Source: an uncultured Ruminococcus sp. (lineage in GTDB: Bacteria > Bacillota > Clostridia > Oscillospirales > Ruminococcaceae). From it: a stretch of DNA of 62,278 nucleotides. Below, in pieces: positions 1 to 7,528 of this stretch. Position 1 is the first letter of the stretch. Each line of letters opens with the position of its first letter. Location: NCBI GenBank assembly GCA_900541495.1, contig UQKC01000006.1:1-62278 (forward strand), given 5' to 3'. The position numbers and the translations under genes were made by a program. A model generated the notes under the pieces. It did no database searches. It was given only the letters and a program-made list of their open reading frames with translations, and was not told where the DNA came from.

Positions 1-1
1 T

Positions 2-46
2 CTGACGAAAAATCTGACTGCGCATCTGAGGCACTATGGTTTTTAG
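2..46 (+). CDS. C-terminal end of an upstream gene (partial)
   Basis: An open frame enters the window and ends at TAG (44-46), giving a 14-residue tail ending RHYGF. It stops 35 nt before the leuC start. It is too short to identify. A LysR-type regulator or leuA would both be plausible neighbours of leuC, but the sequence does not decide between them, and it could also be a chance open frame. Confidence 0.3.
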   Translation: MTKNLTAHLRHYGF

Positions 47-81
47 AGGTGACCTTAAATATTGAAAGGACGATTTTTAAA

Positions 82-1344
82 ATGGGTATGACAATGACGC
101 AGAAAATACTGGCTGCCCACGCAGGACTTGATTCTGTTAAAGCAGGTCAGCTTATAAACTGCAAGCTCGATATTGTACACGGCAACGATGTTACGACCCC
201 TGTTGCTATCAATGAATTCAACAAGGCAGGTTTCACAAAAGTCTTTGATAAGAGCAAGATCACGATGATAATGGATCACTTTACTCCTAACAAGGACATC
301 AAATCTGCTATGAACTCAAAGCAGTGCCGTGAATTCGCGTCCAAATATGATATAGACTACTACTACGATGTCGGCGAAATGGGCATTGAACACGCTCTTC
401 TCCCCGAAAAAGGAATCGTTGGCGCAGGCGACTGCATCATCGGCGCAGACAGCCACACTTGTACTTATGGCGCTCTTGGTGCATTTTCTACCGGCGTTGG
501 TTCTACCGATATGGCAGCAGGTATGGCAACGGGTATGGCTTGGTTCAAAGTTCCTTCCGCTATCAAGTTCAACCTTACCGGCAGACTCAACAAGTATGTA
601 ATGGGTAAAGACGTTATCCTCCACATCATCGGTATGATTGGCGTTGACGGCGCACTTTATAAGTCTATGGAATTCGTCGGCGACGGACTTAAGAACCTTT
701 CTATGGATGACAGACTTTCAATGGCTAATATGGCTATTGAAGCAGGTGCAAAGAACGGTATCTTTGCTGTTGATGATGTTACTATCAAATATATGGACGG
801 TCGCTGCAAGCGTCCTTATACTGTATATGAAGCTGACCCAGATGCAGAGTATGATGCAGTATATGATATTGACCTTTCGACTATCAAGCCGACAGTTGCA
901 TTCCCTCATCTTCCCGAAAACACCCGCACAATCGATGAAGTAGGCGAAGTTGTTATTGACCAGTCTGTTATCGGCTCTTGTACAAACGGCAGACTTGAAG
1001 ATATGGCAATGGCTGCTGAAATTCTCAAAGGCAATCACGTTCACAAGAATGTTCGCTGCATCATCATTCCTGCAACTCAGCAGATCTATCTTGACTGCAT
1101 AAAGCTCGGTTATATGGAAACATTTATCAAGGCAGGCTGCGCTGTTTCAACTCCTACCTGCGGTCCTTGCCTCGGCGGACACATGGGTATACTTGCCGCA
1201 GGCGAAAAGGCTATCGCTACAACAAACAGAAACTTCGTTGGTCGTATGGGTCACCCCGATTCAGAGGTTTATCTTTCCTCACCTGCTGTTGCAGCTGCAT
1301 CAGCTATCACGGGCAAGATCAGCTCACCGGAAGAAGTTATGTGA
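82..1344 (+). CDS. leuC: 3-isopropylmalate dehydratase, large subunit
   Basis: Large subunit of isopropylmalate isomerase, which interconverts 2- and 3-isopropylmalate in leucine synthesis using a [4Fe-4S] cluster. The 420-residue product shows the aconitase-family cluster ligands: Cys300 in GSCTNGR and Cys360/Cys363 in CGPCLGG. I start at ATG 82 (MGMTMTQKILAAHAG), the usual start of this short LeuC type, with AAAGGA about 12 nt upstream. A GTG in the same frame at 49 would add 11 residues but has no ribosome site. The small subunit leuD follows after 18 nt, so the two subunits are made together. No leader peptide or T-box is visible in the 81 nt available upstream. Confidence 0.95.
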   Translation: MGMTMTQKILAAHAGLDSVKAGQLINCKLDIVHGNDVTTPVAINEFNKAGFTKVFDKSKITMIMDHFTPNKDIKSAMNSKQCREFASKYDIDYYYDVGEMGIEHALLPEKGIVGAGDCIIGADSHTCTYGALGAFSTGVGSTDMAAGMATGMAWFKVPSAIKFNLTGRLNKYVMGKDVILHIIGMIGVDGALYKSMEFVGDGLKNLSMDDRLSMANMAIEAGAKNGIFAVDDVTIKYMDGRCKRPYTVYEADPDAEYDAVYDIDLSTIKPTVAFPHLPENTRTIDEVGEVVIDQSVIGSCTNGRLEDMAMAAEILKGNHVHKNVRCIIIPATQQIYLDCIKLGYMETFIKAGCAVSTPTCGPCLGGHMGILAAGEKAIATTNRNFVGRMGHPDSEVYLSSPAVAAASAITGKISSPEEVM

Positions 1345-1362
1345 TATAAGGAGATGAATTGA

Positions 1363-1842
1363 ATGAAAGCTTCAGGTTTTGTACATAAATATGGCGATAA
1401 CGTTGACACAGACGTTATCATTCCGGCAAGATACCTCAACTCCCCAGATGCTAAAGAGCTTGCACAGCATTGCATGGAAGATATTGACCCCGATTTCGTA
1501 AAGAATGTAAAGCAGGGTGATATCATCGTTGCGAATGAAAACTTCGGCTGTGGATCTTCCCGTGAACACGCACCTATTTCCATTAAGGCAAGCGGTGTTT
1601 CCTGCGTAATTGCAACAACTTTCGCAAGAATTTTTTACAGAAATGCTATCAATGTAGGACTTCCTATCCTTGAATGTAAAGAGGCATCACAGAAGATCGA
1701 AAACGGTGACAAGGTTGAGATCGACTTTGACACAGGCAAGATCACAAATGTTACTAAGGGCGAAACTTATCAGGCTGAACCGTTCCCCGAGTTTATCCAA
1801 AACATCATCAACAAGGGCGGTCTGCTCAATTCGATCAAGTAA
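1363..1842 (+). CDS. leuD: 3-isopropylmalate dehydratase, small subunit
   Basis: Small (swivel-domain) subunit that completes the isopropylmalate dehydratase active site with LeuC. The 159-residue length and the early YGDNVDTDVIIPARYL segment, followed by GCGSSREHAP, are typical of the short archaeal/clostridial LeuD. AAGGAG sits 8-14 nt before the ATG. It lies between leuC (18 nt) and leuB (15 nt), consistent with one leuCDB transcript. The split, short-subunit form matches the LeuC type upstream, so the pair should act as a heterodimer. Confidence 0.95.
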   Translation: MKASGFVHKYGDNVDTDVIIPARYLNSPDAKELAQHCMEDIDPDFVKNVKQGDIIVANENFGCGSSREHAPISIKASGVSCVIATTFARIFYRNAINVGLPILECKEASQKIENGDKVEIDFDTGKITNVTKGETYQAEPFPEFIQNIINKGGLLNSIK

Positions 1843-1857
1843 GAAGGAGTTATACAG

Positions 1858-2940
1858 ATGAATAAAAATATCGCTGTTATAAAGGGTGACGGAATCGGTC
1901 CTGAGATCGTCACAGAAGCAATGAAAGTTCTTGACAAAGTTGCAGAAAAGTTCGGTCATACTTTCAATTACGAACAGCTTCTTATGGGCGGCTGTTCAAT
2001 TGACGTGAACGGAGTTCCGCTCACCGATGAAACAATTGAAAAAGCAAAGGCTTCCGATGCTGTACTTATGGGTTCTATCGGCGGAAATACTTCCACTTCT
2101 CCGTGGTATAAGCTTCCTGCTGACAAGCGTCCCGAAGCAGGTCTTCTTAAAATAAGAAAGTCACTCAATCTTTTTGCAAATCTTCGTCCTGCTGTTCTTT
2201 ACAGCGAACTCAAAGAAGCTTGTCCTCTTAAGGCTGAGATCGCTGACCGCGGATTTGATATGGTAATTATGCGTGAGCTTACAGGCGGACTTTATTTCGG
2301 TGCAAGAAAGACCGAGGAAGTTGACGGCGTTATGACTGCCACAGATACGCTCACATACAGCGAAAAGGAAATTCGCCGCATTGCAGTTCGTGCATTTGAC
2401 ATCGCAATGAAGCGCCGTAAAAAAGTAACAAGCGTTGATAAGGCTAACGTTCTCGATTCATCAAGACTTTGGAGAAAGATAGTAAACGAAGTTGCTGCTG
2501 ACTACCCCGAAGTTGAGGTTGAACATATGCTCGTTGACAACTGCGCAATGCAGCTCGTTAAAGATCCTGCACAGTTTGACGTTGTTCTCACAGAGAATAT
2601 GTTCGGCGATATCCTCTCTGATGAAGCTTCAATGATAACGGGTTCTATCGGTATGCTTTCTTCTGCAAGCCTTAACGATACTAAGTTTGGTCTTTATGAA
2701 CCGAGCGGCGGCTCTGCTCCTGATATTGCAGGTCAGAATATTGCTAATCCTATTGCGACAATTCTTTCAGCAGCAATGATGCTTCGCTATTCATTCGATA
2801 TGGACAAAGAAGCTGATGCAGTTGAAAAGGCTGTTGATAAGACTCTCAAAGACGGTTATCGTACAGGTGATATTATGTCCGAGGGTATGAAAAAGGTTTC
2901 CTGCTCGGGAATGGGCGATGTTATCGCAGCAAATATATAA
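1858..2940 (+). CDS. leuB: 3-isopropylmalate dehydrogenase
   Basis: NAD-dependent oxidative decarboxylation of 3-isopropylmalate to 2-oxoisocaproate, third specific step of leucine synthesis. The 360 residues start with the nucleotide-binding GDGIGPEIV motif. They carry the substrate-binding GLYFG segment, the family signature around NMFGDILSDEASMITGS, and GSAPDIAGQN near the adenosine pocket. GGAG precedes the ATG at good spacing. It is the last gene of the leu unit: a clear hairpin terminator follows within 15 nt. leuA and ilv genes are not in the window. Confidence 0.96.
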   Translation: MNKNIAVIKGDGIGPEIVTEAMKVLDKVAEKFGHTFNYEQLLMGGCSIDVNGVPLTDETIEKAKASDAVLMGSIGGNTSTSPWYKLPADKRPEAGLLKIRKSLNLFANLRPAVLYSELKEACPLKAEIADRGFDMVIMRELTGGLYFGARKTEEVDGVMTATDTLTYSEKEIRRIAVRAFDIAMKRRKKVTSVDKANVLDSSRLWRKIVNEVAADYPEVEVEHMLVDNCAMQLVKDPAQFDVVLTENMFGDILSDEASMITGSIGMLSSASLNDTKFGLYEPSGGSAPDIAGQNIANPIATILSAAMMLRYSFDMDKEADAVEKAVDKTLKDGYRTGDIMSEGMKKVSCSGMGDVIAANI

Positions 2941-2953
2941 ATTGTATTTTTTG

Positions 2954-2990
2954 AAAGCCGTTCGATCAAAATTCGGACGGCTTTTTTCTT
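2954..2990 (+). terminator. Intrinsic terminator of leuCDB
   Basis: A 12-bp stem with one G-U pair (arms 2954-2965 and 2973-2984, 7-nt loop) runs straight into a T-rich tract. It separates the leu operon from the ABC-F gene promoter, which begins inside the T tract. Confidence 0.88.
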
Positions 2991-3016
2991 GACTTATTTT
3001 CAGAATATGGTATAAT
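2989..3016 (+). promoter_or_regulatory. SigA-type promoter of the ABC-F gene
   Basis: TTGACT (2989-2994), 16-nt spacer, TATAAT (3011-3016). Placed directly after the leu terminator and about 57 nt before the ABC-F start codon. Confidence 0.8.
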
Positions 3017-3073
3017 CAATAATGGAGTTTTATTGTAAAAATACTTTGAAAAAGAAAATAATGGAGAACATAT

Positions 3074-5041
3074 ATGATTTTATCACTTGAAAATGTCAGC
3101 AAGATATATAACGGAAATACCGTTCTTGATAATGTTGCGCTGACCATTGAAGATAATGACAGAATCGGACTGGTCGGAGTAAATGGCTGCGGAAAGTCCA
3201 CGCTTTTAAGAATAATCACAGGGGCGGAAGAACCCGAAACACAGCCCGAGCCCAATGTTGCGCGCGTTGCAATAACCAAAAGCGCATCTATAGGCTTTCT
3301 TGCACAGAATACGGGACTTGACCGTTCATCGACTATCATTGAAGAGATGACATCAGTTTTTTCGTGGCTGTTAAAGATAGGCGACGAACTGCGTGAGCTT
3401 GAAAAAACAATGGCTTCACCCGAAGCACACAGCGATGAAAAAAAGTTTGCTGAGATATCGGAAGAATATGCCCGTAAAACTGCAATATTTGAATCAAATG
3501 ACGGCTATCTTATAAACGTTAAGATAAACAAAGTCCTTAACGGTATGGGTTTTGGCACGGATACTTATGACAGAGTTATATCGACTTTGAGCGGCGGCGA
3601 AAAGACACGTCTTGCGCTTTCAAAGCTTTTGCTTGAAAATCCAAATCTGCTTATCCTTGATGAACCTACTAACCACCTTGATTTCAACACAATAATGTGG
3701 CTTGAAGATTATCTCAAAGACTACAAAGGCGCACTGCTCATCGTTTCGCACGACAGATACTTTCTTGACAAGCTGACAACCTCTATCTGCGAGATAGAAC
3801 GCGGCAGACTCAAACGCTACAAGGGCAACTATTCCGCTTTCACAAAGCTTAAAGAAGCTGATGTTATTCGTCAGATGAAAGAATATGAAGCACAGCAGGA
3901 GGAAATTGCAAAGCTTCAGGACTTTATTGACAGAAACCTTGTTCGCGCTACGACTTCAAATATGGCGAAAAGCCGTATAAAGAAGCTTGAAGCAATGGAG
4001 CTTATAGAGAAGCCTGTAACAAACACCAAGTCGGCGAAGATAAAGTTTGAGTACGACATCGCGCCTCCAATCGATGTTCTGACGGTAAAAAATATCGATG
4101 TTTCCGTTGGCAGCGGATATGACAGAAAAACGCTCGTTGACAACCTCTCGTTCGAGGTCAAGCGTGGAGAAAAGCTTGGTATTATCGGTTCAAACGGTAT
4201 CGGAAAATCAACCCTGCTGAAAATCATCCAGCATATTCTCCCCTGCTCTCACGGTTCGGTCGAGTGGACAAAGAACATAAAGATATCCTATTTCGATCAG
4301 GAGAATTCGCAGCTTGATTTCAATAAGACTGTTATGGAAGAAGTTCACTCGCGCTATCGCACAATGAGCGACTTGGAGATACGCTCTATTCTAGGCTCTG
4401 TACGAATGGTCGGAGAGAATGTTTTCAAACCTATCAGCGTTATAAGCGGCGGCGAACGTGCAAAGCTTTGCTTCGCTATAATGATGCTTGAACGCGGAAA
4501 TGTGCTCATTTTGGACGAACCTACGAACCACCTTGATATTGATACCAAGGAAGTCCTTGAGAAGGCACTTTGCGAATATGACGGAACGATAATTTTCGTA
4601 TCACATGACCGTTATCTTCTCAACAGACTTGCAACGAGAATACTTGAGATAACTCCTGATTCCGTTGAAAGCTTTAATGGCGGATTCGATGAATATATGG
4701 AAGTAAAGCGAGCAAAACAGCTTGCTGAAGAAAAGCAGATAGAAATGCAGAAGGCGGAAAAGGCGAAGCAGGAGGCTGCTGAAAAGAGCGTTAAGGCTTA
4801 CAGAAGCAAGGAACAGCGTTCGGCTGATGCAAAAAAACGAAACCGTATCCGTGAGCTTGAAAAAGAGATCGAAAAGCTTGAAGCGGAAATGCAGGCTTTG
4901 CAGGATGAAATGGCTTCACCCGAGGTCTGTCAGGATTATCAGCTTATGCAGGAAAAATGTGCCGAATTTGAGCAGAAAAAGCTTCTTTCGTCCGAATATT
5001 CCGATGAATGGCTTATGCTTTCGGAAGAAATGGAAGGTTGA
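3074..5041 (+). CDS. ABC-F family ATPase (ribosome-associated, Uup/YdiF-like)
   Basis: Soluble protein with two ABC ATPase domains and no membrane segment, as in ABC-F factors that act on ribosomes. Domain 1 has Walker A GVNGCGKST (about residues 35-45), signature LSGGEKTRLALS and DEPTNHLD. Domain 2 has GSNGIGKST, signature ISGGERAKL and a second DEPTNHLDID. Between them lies the charged linker that reaches toward the peptidyl-transferase centre in studied members. The last ~100 residues are a Lys/Glu-rich coiled coil like the Uup/YdiF C-terminal domain. It has 655 residues, its own promoter and a GGAG site. Members range from housekeeping translation factors to antibiotic-protection factors; the context (single gene beside leu) does not tell which, and I would not call resistance. 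Confidence 0.9.
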   Translation: MILSLENVSKIYNGNTVLDNVALTIEDNDRIGLVGVNGCGKSTLLRIITGAEEPETQPEPNVARVAITKSASIGFLAQNTGLDRSSTIIEEMTSVFSWLLKIGDELRELEKTMASPEAHSDEKKFAEISEEYARKTAIFESNDGYLINVKINKVLNGMGFGTDTYDRVISTLSGGEKTRLALSKLLLENPNLLILDEPTNHLDFNTIMWLEDYLKDYKGALLIVSHDRYFLDKLTTSICEIERGRLKRYKGNYSAFTKLKEADVIRQMKEYEAQQEEIAKLQDFIDRNLVRATTSNMAKSRIKKLEAMELIEKPVTNTKSAKIKFEYDIAPPIDVLTVKNIDVSVGSGYDRKTLVDNLSFEVKRGEKLGIIGSNGIGKSTLLKIIQHILPCSHGSVEWTKNIKISYFDQENSQLDFNKTVMEEVHSRYRTMSDLEIRSILGSVRMVGENVFKPISVISGGERAKLCFAIMMLERGNVLILDEPTNHLDIDTKEVLEKALCEYDGTIIFVSHDRYLLNRLATRILEITPDSVESFNGGFDEYMEVKRAKQLAEEKQIEMQKAEKAKQEAAEKSVKAYRSKEQRSADAKKRNRIRELEKEIEKLEAEMQALQDEMASPEVCQDYQLMQEKCAEFEQKKLLSSEYSDEWLMLSEEMEG

Positions 5042-5113
5042 TATTGTTTTTTTGAACAAAATCAACAGAAATTTGCTTTAGAATTTATAATTTAATACAA
5101 ATAATAATAAAAA

Positions 5114-5151
5114 ATGCCGTATATGTATTGACATAATATATTATACGGCAT
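5114..5151 (+). promoter_or_regulatory. Operator-like inverted repeat around the PadR-cassette promoter
   Basis: A perfect 10-bp inverted repeat (ATGCCGTATA at 5114-5123, TATACGGCAT at 5142-5151) brackets the -35 box and abuts the -10 box. Inside it lies a smaller ATGT-N4-ACAT dyad (5123-5134). PadR-family repressors commonly bind dyads of the ATGT/ACAT type and repress their own operon; that this is the binding site is inferred from position. Confidence 0.6.
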
Positions 5152-5156
5152 ATAAT
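5128..5156 (+). promoter_or_regulatory. Consensus SigA promoter of the PadR-HAAS-toastrack-PspC operon
   Basis: TTGACA (5128-5133), 17-nt spacer, TATAAT (5151-5156): an exact consensus promoter, about 70 nt before the padR-like start. Such a strong promoter overlapped by a dyad suggests tight repression relieved by a signal. Confidence 0.88.
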
Positions 5157-5225
5157 ATATACAGAGTTAAGAAAAAGTTGATTTTTGAGATCAGCATTTC
5201 TTTTACACCAAGGAGGTACATAAAT

Positions 5226-5561
5226 ATGGCTTTTCCGGTAAGTGCAGCGTTACTGGACGCTCTTGTACTCTCGGTCGTTTCAAAGGAAGATACCTACGGT
5301 TACAAAATTACTCAGGAGATACGCGAAGCAATGGATATGTCGGAATCGACACTCTATCCCGTTCTTCGCCGTCTTCTGAAAAATAACTTTCTTGAAAGCT
5401 ACGATCAGGAGTATATGGGAAGAAACAGAAGATACTACAAAATTACAGACGAGGGATTAAAACAGCTTGAGGATTATCAAAGCGAATGGTTCATCTATAA
5501 AGAGAAAATCGACAAACTTATGATAAATTCCGAAGACAACAGGAGTGAAAACAATGAATAA
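5226..5561 (+). CDS. PadR-family transcriptional regulator
   Basis: A 111-residue winged-helix regulator. Residues ~10-80 match the PadR fold, with the typical LLDALVLSVVSKEDTYGY opening, the recognition-helix stretch STLYPVLRRLLKNNFLES and the RYYKITDEG wing. I start at ATG 5226 because AAGGAGGT lies 6 nt upstream; an in-frame extension to 5178 has no ribosome site. Its stop overlaps the next start by 8 nt (ATGAATAA), so regulator and HAAS protein are coupled. PadR genes beside DUF1700/HAAS genes are a recurring arrangement in Firmicutes. The inverted repeat over the promoter is the expected place for autoregulation. Confidence 0.92.
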   Translation: MAFPVSAALLDALVLSVVSKEDTYGYKITQEIREAMDMSESTLYPVLRRLLKNNFLESYDQEYMGRNRRYYKITDEGLKQLEDYQSEWFIYKEKIDKLMINSEDNRSENNE

Positions 5562-6396
5562 ACAAGAATACCTTTCCGAATTGGAGGCGCACCTTGCTTC
5601 TCTCTCAGAAGAAGAACGTACCAATGCGCTCCAGTTTTATGAAGAATATTTTGAAGATGCAGGTCCTGAGAACGAGCAGCAGGTCATTTCTGAGCTTGGA
5701 AAGCCTTTTGCACTTGCAAAGAGCATAATTTGCGAGCAGTCTGCTTATTCAAAGAGCAAATCATTTGCCAACTATAAGGCGAGCATTTCCGCAAATTACA
5801 ATTCGACAGCATCGGAAGAAGTTGAACCCGATGTTGCTCCCGATGCAGCGCCTCAGCAGCCTCATACGCAGTATACAGCTTATAATTATGCTGATTCAAA
5901 TAGTTCGTCAGCTTCAAATGAAAGTGCTGATGATAAAATCGGTTCTTATGACAAATACAAGGAAAACTACGGCGGCTACAAGAACGATGATGCATATTCG
6001 TCCAACACAAATACGAATAACAATAACTATGATAACTCCTATAAAAGGAACGGCAGTTACAGCCGCAGTTCTTCTGCAGGTTCATCTGATACAGTAGGTT
6101 TTGTACTGTTCGTACTTCTTATCGTGTTTGTAATAGCACCTGCTGTGATTACGATTGGCTGCATCGCATTTGGTTTGCTTATCGGAGCGGTTGGCTGTCT
6201 TATCGGTGCGTTGGTTGTTCTGCTTGCAGCTATTGTCAAAGCATCGGCATTTTATTTTGGTGCATCTATCCTGTGCGCAGGTCTGACAATGATATTCCTG
6301 CCGATCGGACTTCTTTTGGCAGTAAAACTTCTTCCAAAGATAGTTAAATGGACAGCCAAAACTGTCAAGAATCTTGCGGGAGGTGTTATCGAATGA
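5554..6396 (+). CDS. HAAS/DUF1700-domain membrane protein
   Basis: 280 residues. Residues 1-70 match the HAAS (DUF1700) signalling domain: MNKQEYLSELEAHL, then FYEEYFEDAG and a LGKPFALAKSII helix. Residues ~85-178 are a low-complexity linker very rich in Asn, Ser, Tyr and Asp. Residues ~181-275 are hydrophobic and Gly-rich and should form three or four membrane helices. HAAS proteins are usually coded beside a PadR regulator and are thought to relay membrane state to it. Here it overlaps padR by 8 nt and the toastrack gene by 4 nt (ATGA), making a tight operon. No enzymatic motif is seen. The linker is unusually long and polar, which fits a flexible tether. Confidence 0.82.
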   Translation: MNKQEYLSELEAHLASLSEEERTNALQFYEEYFEDAGPENEQQVISELGKPFALAKSIICEQSAYSKSKSFANYKASISANYNSTASEEVEPDVAPDAAPQQPHTQYTAYNYADSNSSSASNESADDKIGSYDKYKENYGGYKNDDAYSSNTNTNNNNYDNSYKRNGSYSRSSSAGSSDTVGFVLFVLLIVFVIAPAVITIGCIAFGLLIGAVGCLIGALVVLLAAIVKASAFYFGASILCAGLTMIFLPIGLLLAVKLLPKIVKWTAKTVKNLAGGVIE

Positions 6397-7244
6397 GCAA
6401 GCTTGCAAAAGTATGTGCGGTATTTTTACCGATAGGGTTTGTTTTTTCTATTGTGGGTGGCATCATAATGTCGATAAGTGAATCACCTGATTTTCGCAGT
6501 TCAAAATCTTATGAAGTTGCTGAAACAGAAATAACAATGCCATATGATGATGAATATGATGGAGAATACGATGATGAATCATCAATTACCTATAGCTCAA
6601 ATGAAGCGGATTCCATTGTTTTGAACTGCAAAGCGGCAACTATAAATTTATTCAAGTGCGAAAAATACCTCGTCAATACAGATGGACTTGACAGTAATGA
6701 CCTCTCCGTAACCAATTCAGACGGAACATTAAATGTCAACTACAGCAAAGAAGCAATTGAAGATACAGACGGTGATTCGCTTTCGGTCGGTATACCAAAA
6801 AGCTGTAAAAACATTACTATAAAATGCAATGCAGGTGATGTAACGATTGATGAATTTACAGGAAATACTATGGATATTTCCGTTGACTGCGGAAACATTG
6901 AGATAAACAATTCAACTGTATCTGAGTCGTGCAATATAACAAATACTCTCGGAAGTGCATATTTTTACGGTTCTGATATTACAGTGTTAAACGCTGATAT
7001 GGTTTCCGGAAATATAAATATTTATAATACTATGTTAAACGGAAGCAGTAACATTGATATTGATGTCGGAAATGCAGATTTGACCCTTAAAGGTTTCCCT
7101 TCCGATTATACGATCAATGCAAAGGTCAAAGTCGGTGAGATCGAAAGTGGCTATGATCTTAGTGAGAATACCTATTCTGACGACAAGATCAATATTTCAG
7201 TTCTCGCGGGGAATTGTTCCATTGACTTTTATGAATATGAATAA
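6393..7244 (+). CDS. Membrane-anchored toastrack-like (DUF4097) protein
   Basis: 283 residues with one N-terminal hydrophobic segment (residues ~5-27, not followed by a lipobox) and then an acidic segment. From residue ~80 onward there is a repetitive beta-rich region with motifs such as KNITIKCNAGDVTIDEFTG and NIEINNSTVSES. This pattern is that of the DUF4097/DUF2807 'toastrack' beta-solenoid. The bulk is predicted outside the membrane. The start ATG overlaps the HAAS stop (ATGA at 6393-6396). In Firmicutes such proteins travel with HAAS, PadR, PspC or LiaF-like partners in envelope-stress loci. The family is assigned from pattern and context, without a profile search. Confidence 0.75.
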   Translation: MSKLAKVCAVFLPIGFVFSIVGGIIMSISESPDFRSSKSYEVAETEITMPYDDEYDGEYDDESSITYSSNEADSIVLNCKAATINLFKCEKYLVNTDGLDSNDLSVTNSDGTLNVNYSKEAIEDTDGDSLSVGIPKSCKNITIKCNAGDVTIDEFTGNTMDISVDCGNIEINNSTVSESCNITNTLGSAYFYGSDITVLNADMVSGNINIYNTMLNGSSNIDIDVGNADLTLKGFPSDYTINAKVKVGEIESGYDLSENTYSDDKINISVLAGNCSIDFYEYE

Positions 7245-7262
7245 CATAAGGAGAAAACAGCT

Positions 7263-7463
7263 ATGAAAAAACTTTTAAGATCAAATGACAACAAGGTAAT
7301 CTGCGGCGTTTGCGCAGGCTTTGCAAACTATTTTGGAATTGACCCAACAGTAATAAGAGTTATCTGGGCGATACTTGCACTCTGTTCGTTCGGAGTAGCC
7401 GCTATCGCATATATTCTTTGTGCGATAATCATTCCCGTTGATAACGGAACATCTGTAATGTAA
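7263..7463 (+). CDS. PspC-domain protein
   Basis: A 66-residue protein that is essentially one PspC domain: KKLLRSNDNKVICGVCAGFANYFGIDPTVIRVIW followed by a hydrophobic helix ending in CAIIIPVD. PspC domains are small membrane proteins of the phage-shock/envelope-stress network. GGAG precedes the ATG by 8 nt. It is the last gene of the PadR-HAAS-toastrack operon (18-nt gap) and is followed by a 12-bp terminator. (Sequence quoted in parts: residues 2-20 and the VIRVIW segment near 36.). Confidence 0.88.
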   Translation: MKKLLRSNDNKVICGVCAGFANYFGIDPTVIRVIWAILALCSFGVAAIAYILCAIIIPVDNGTSVM

Positions 7464-7492
7464 CGATTTCTAATAATTCCTCCATATAATTT

Positions 7493-7525
7493 AAGGGACT
7501 TTGCATTGACCGCAAAGTCCCTTTT
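7493..7525. terminator. Shared terminator between pspC (+) and ligA (-)
   Basis: Perfect 12-bp stem (7493-7504 and 7512-7523, 7-nt loop) followed on the + strand by TTTT. It lies between convergent genes and ends three bases before the ligA stop codon, so it can serve both strands; the T tract is better on the + strand. Confidence 0.85.
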
Positions 7526-7528
7526 AGT

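Noticed and set aside
3074..5041. Antibiotic-resistance ABC-F protein
   Set aside because: Linker length and C-terminal coiled coil resemble housekeeping Uup/YdiF proteins; nothing in context supports resistance.
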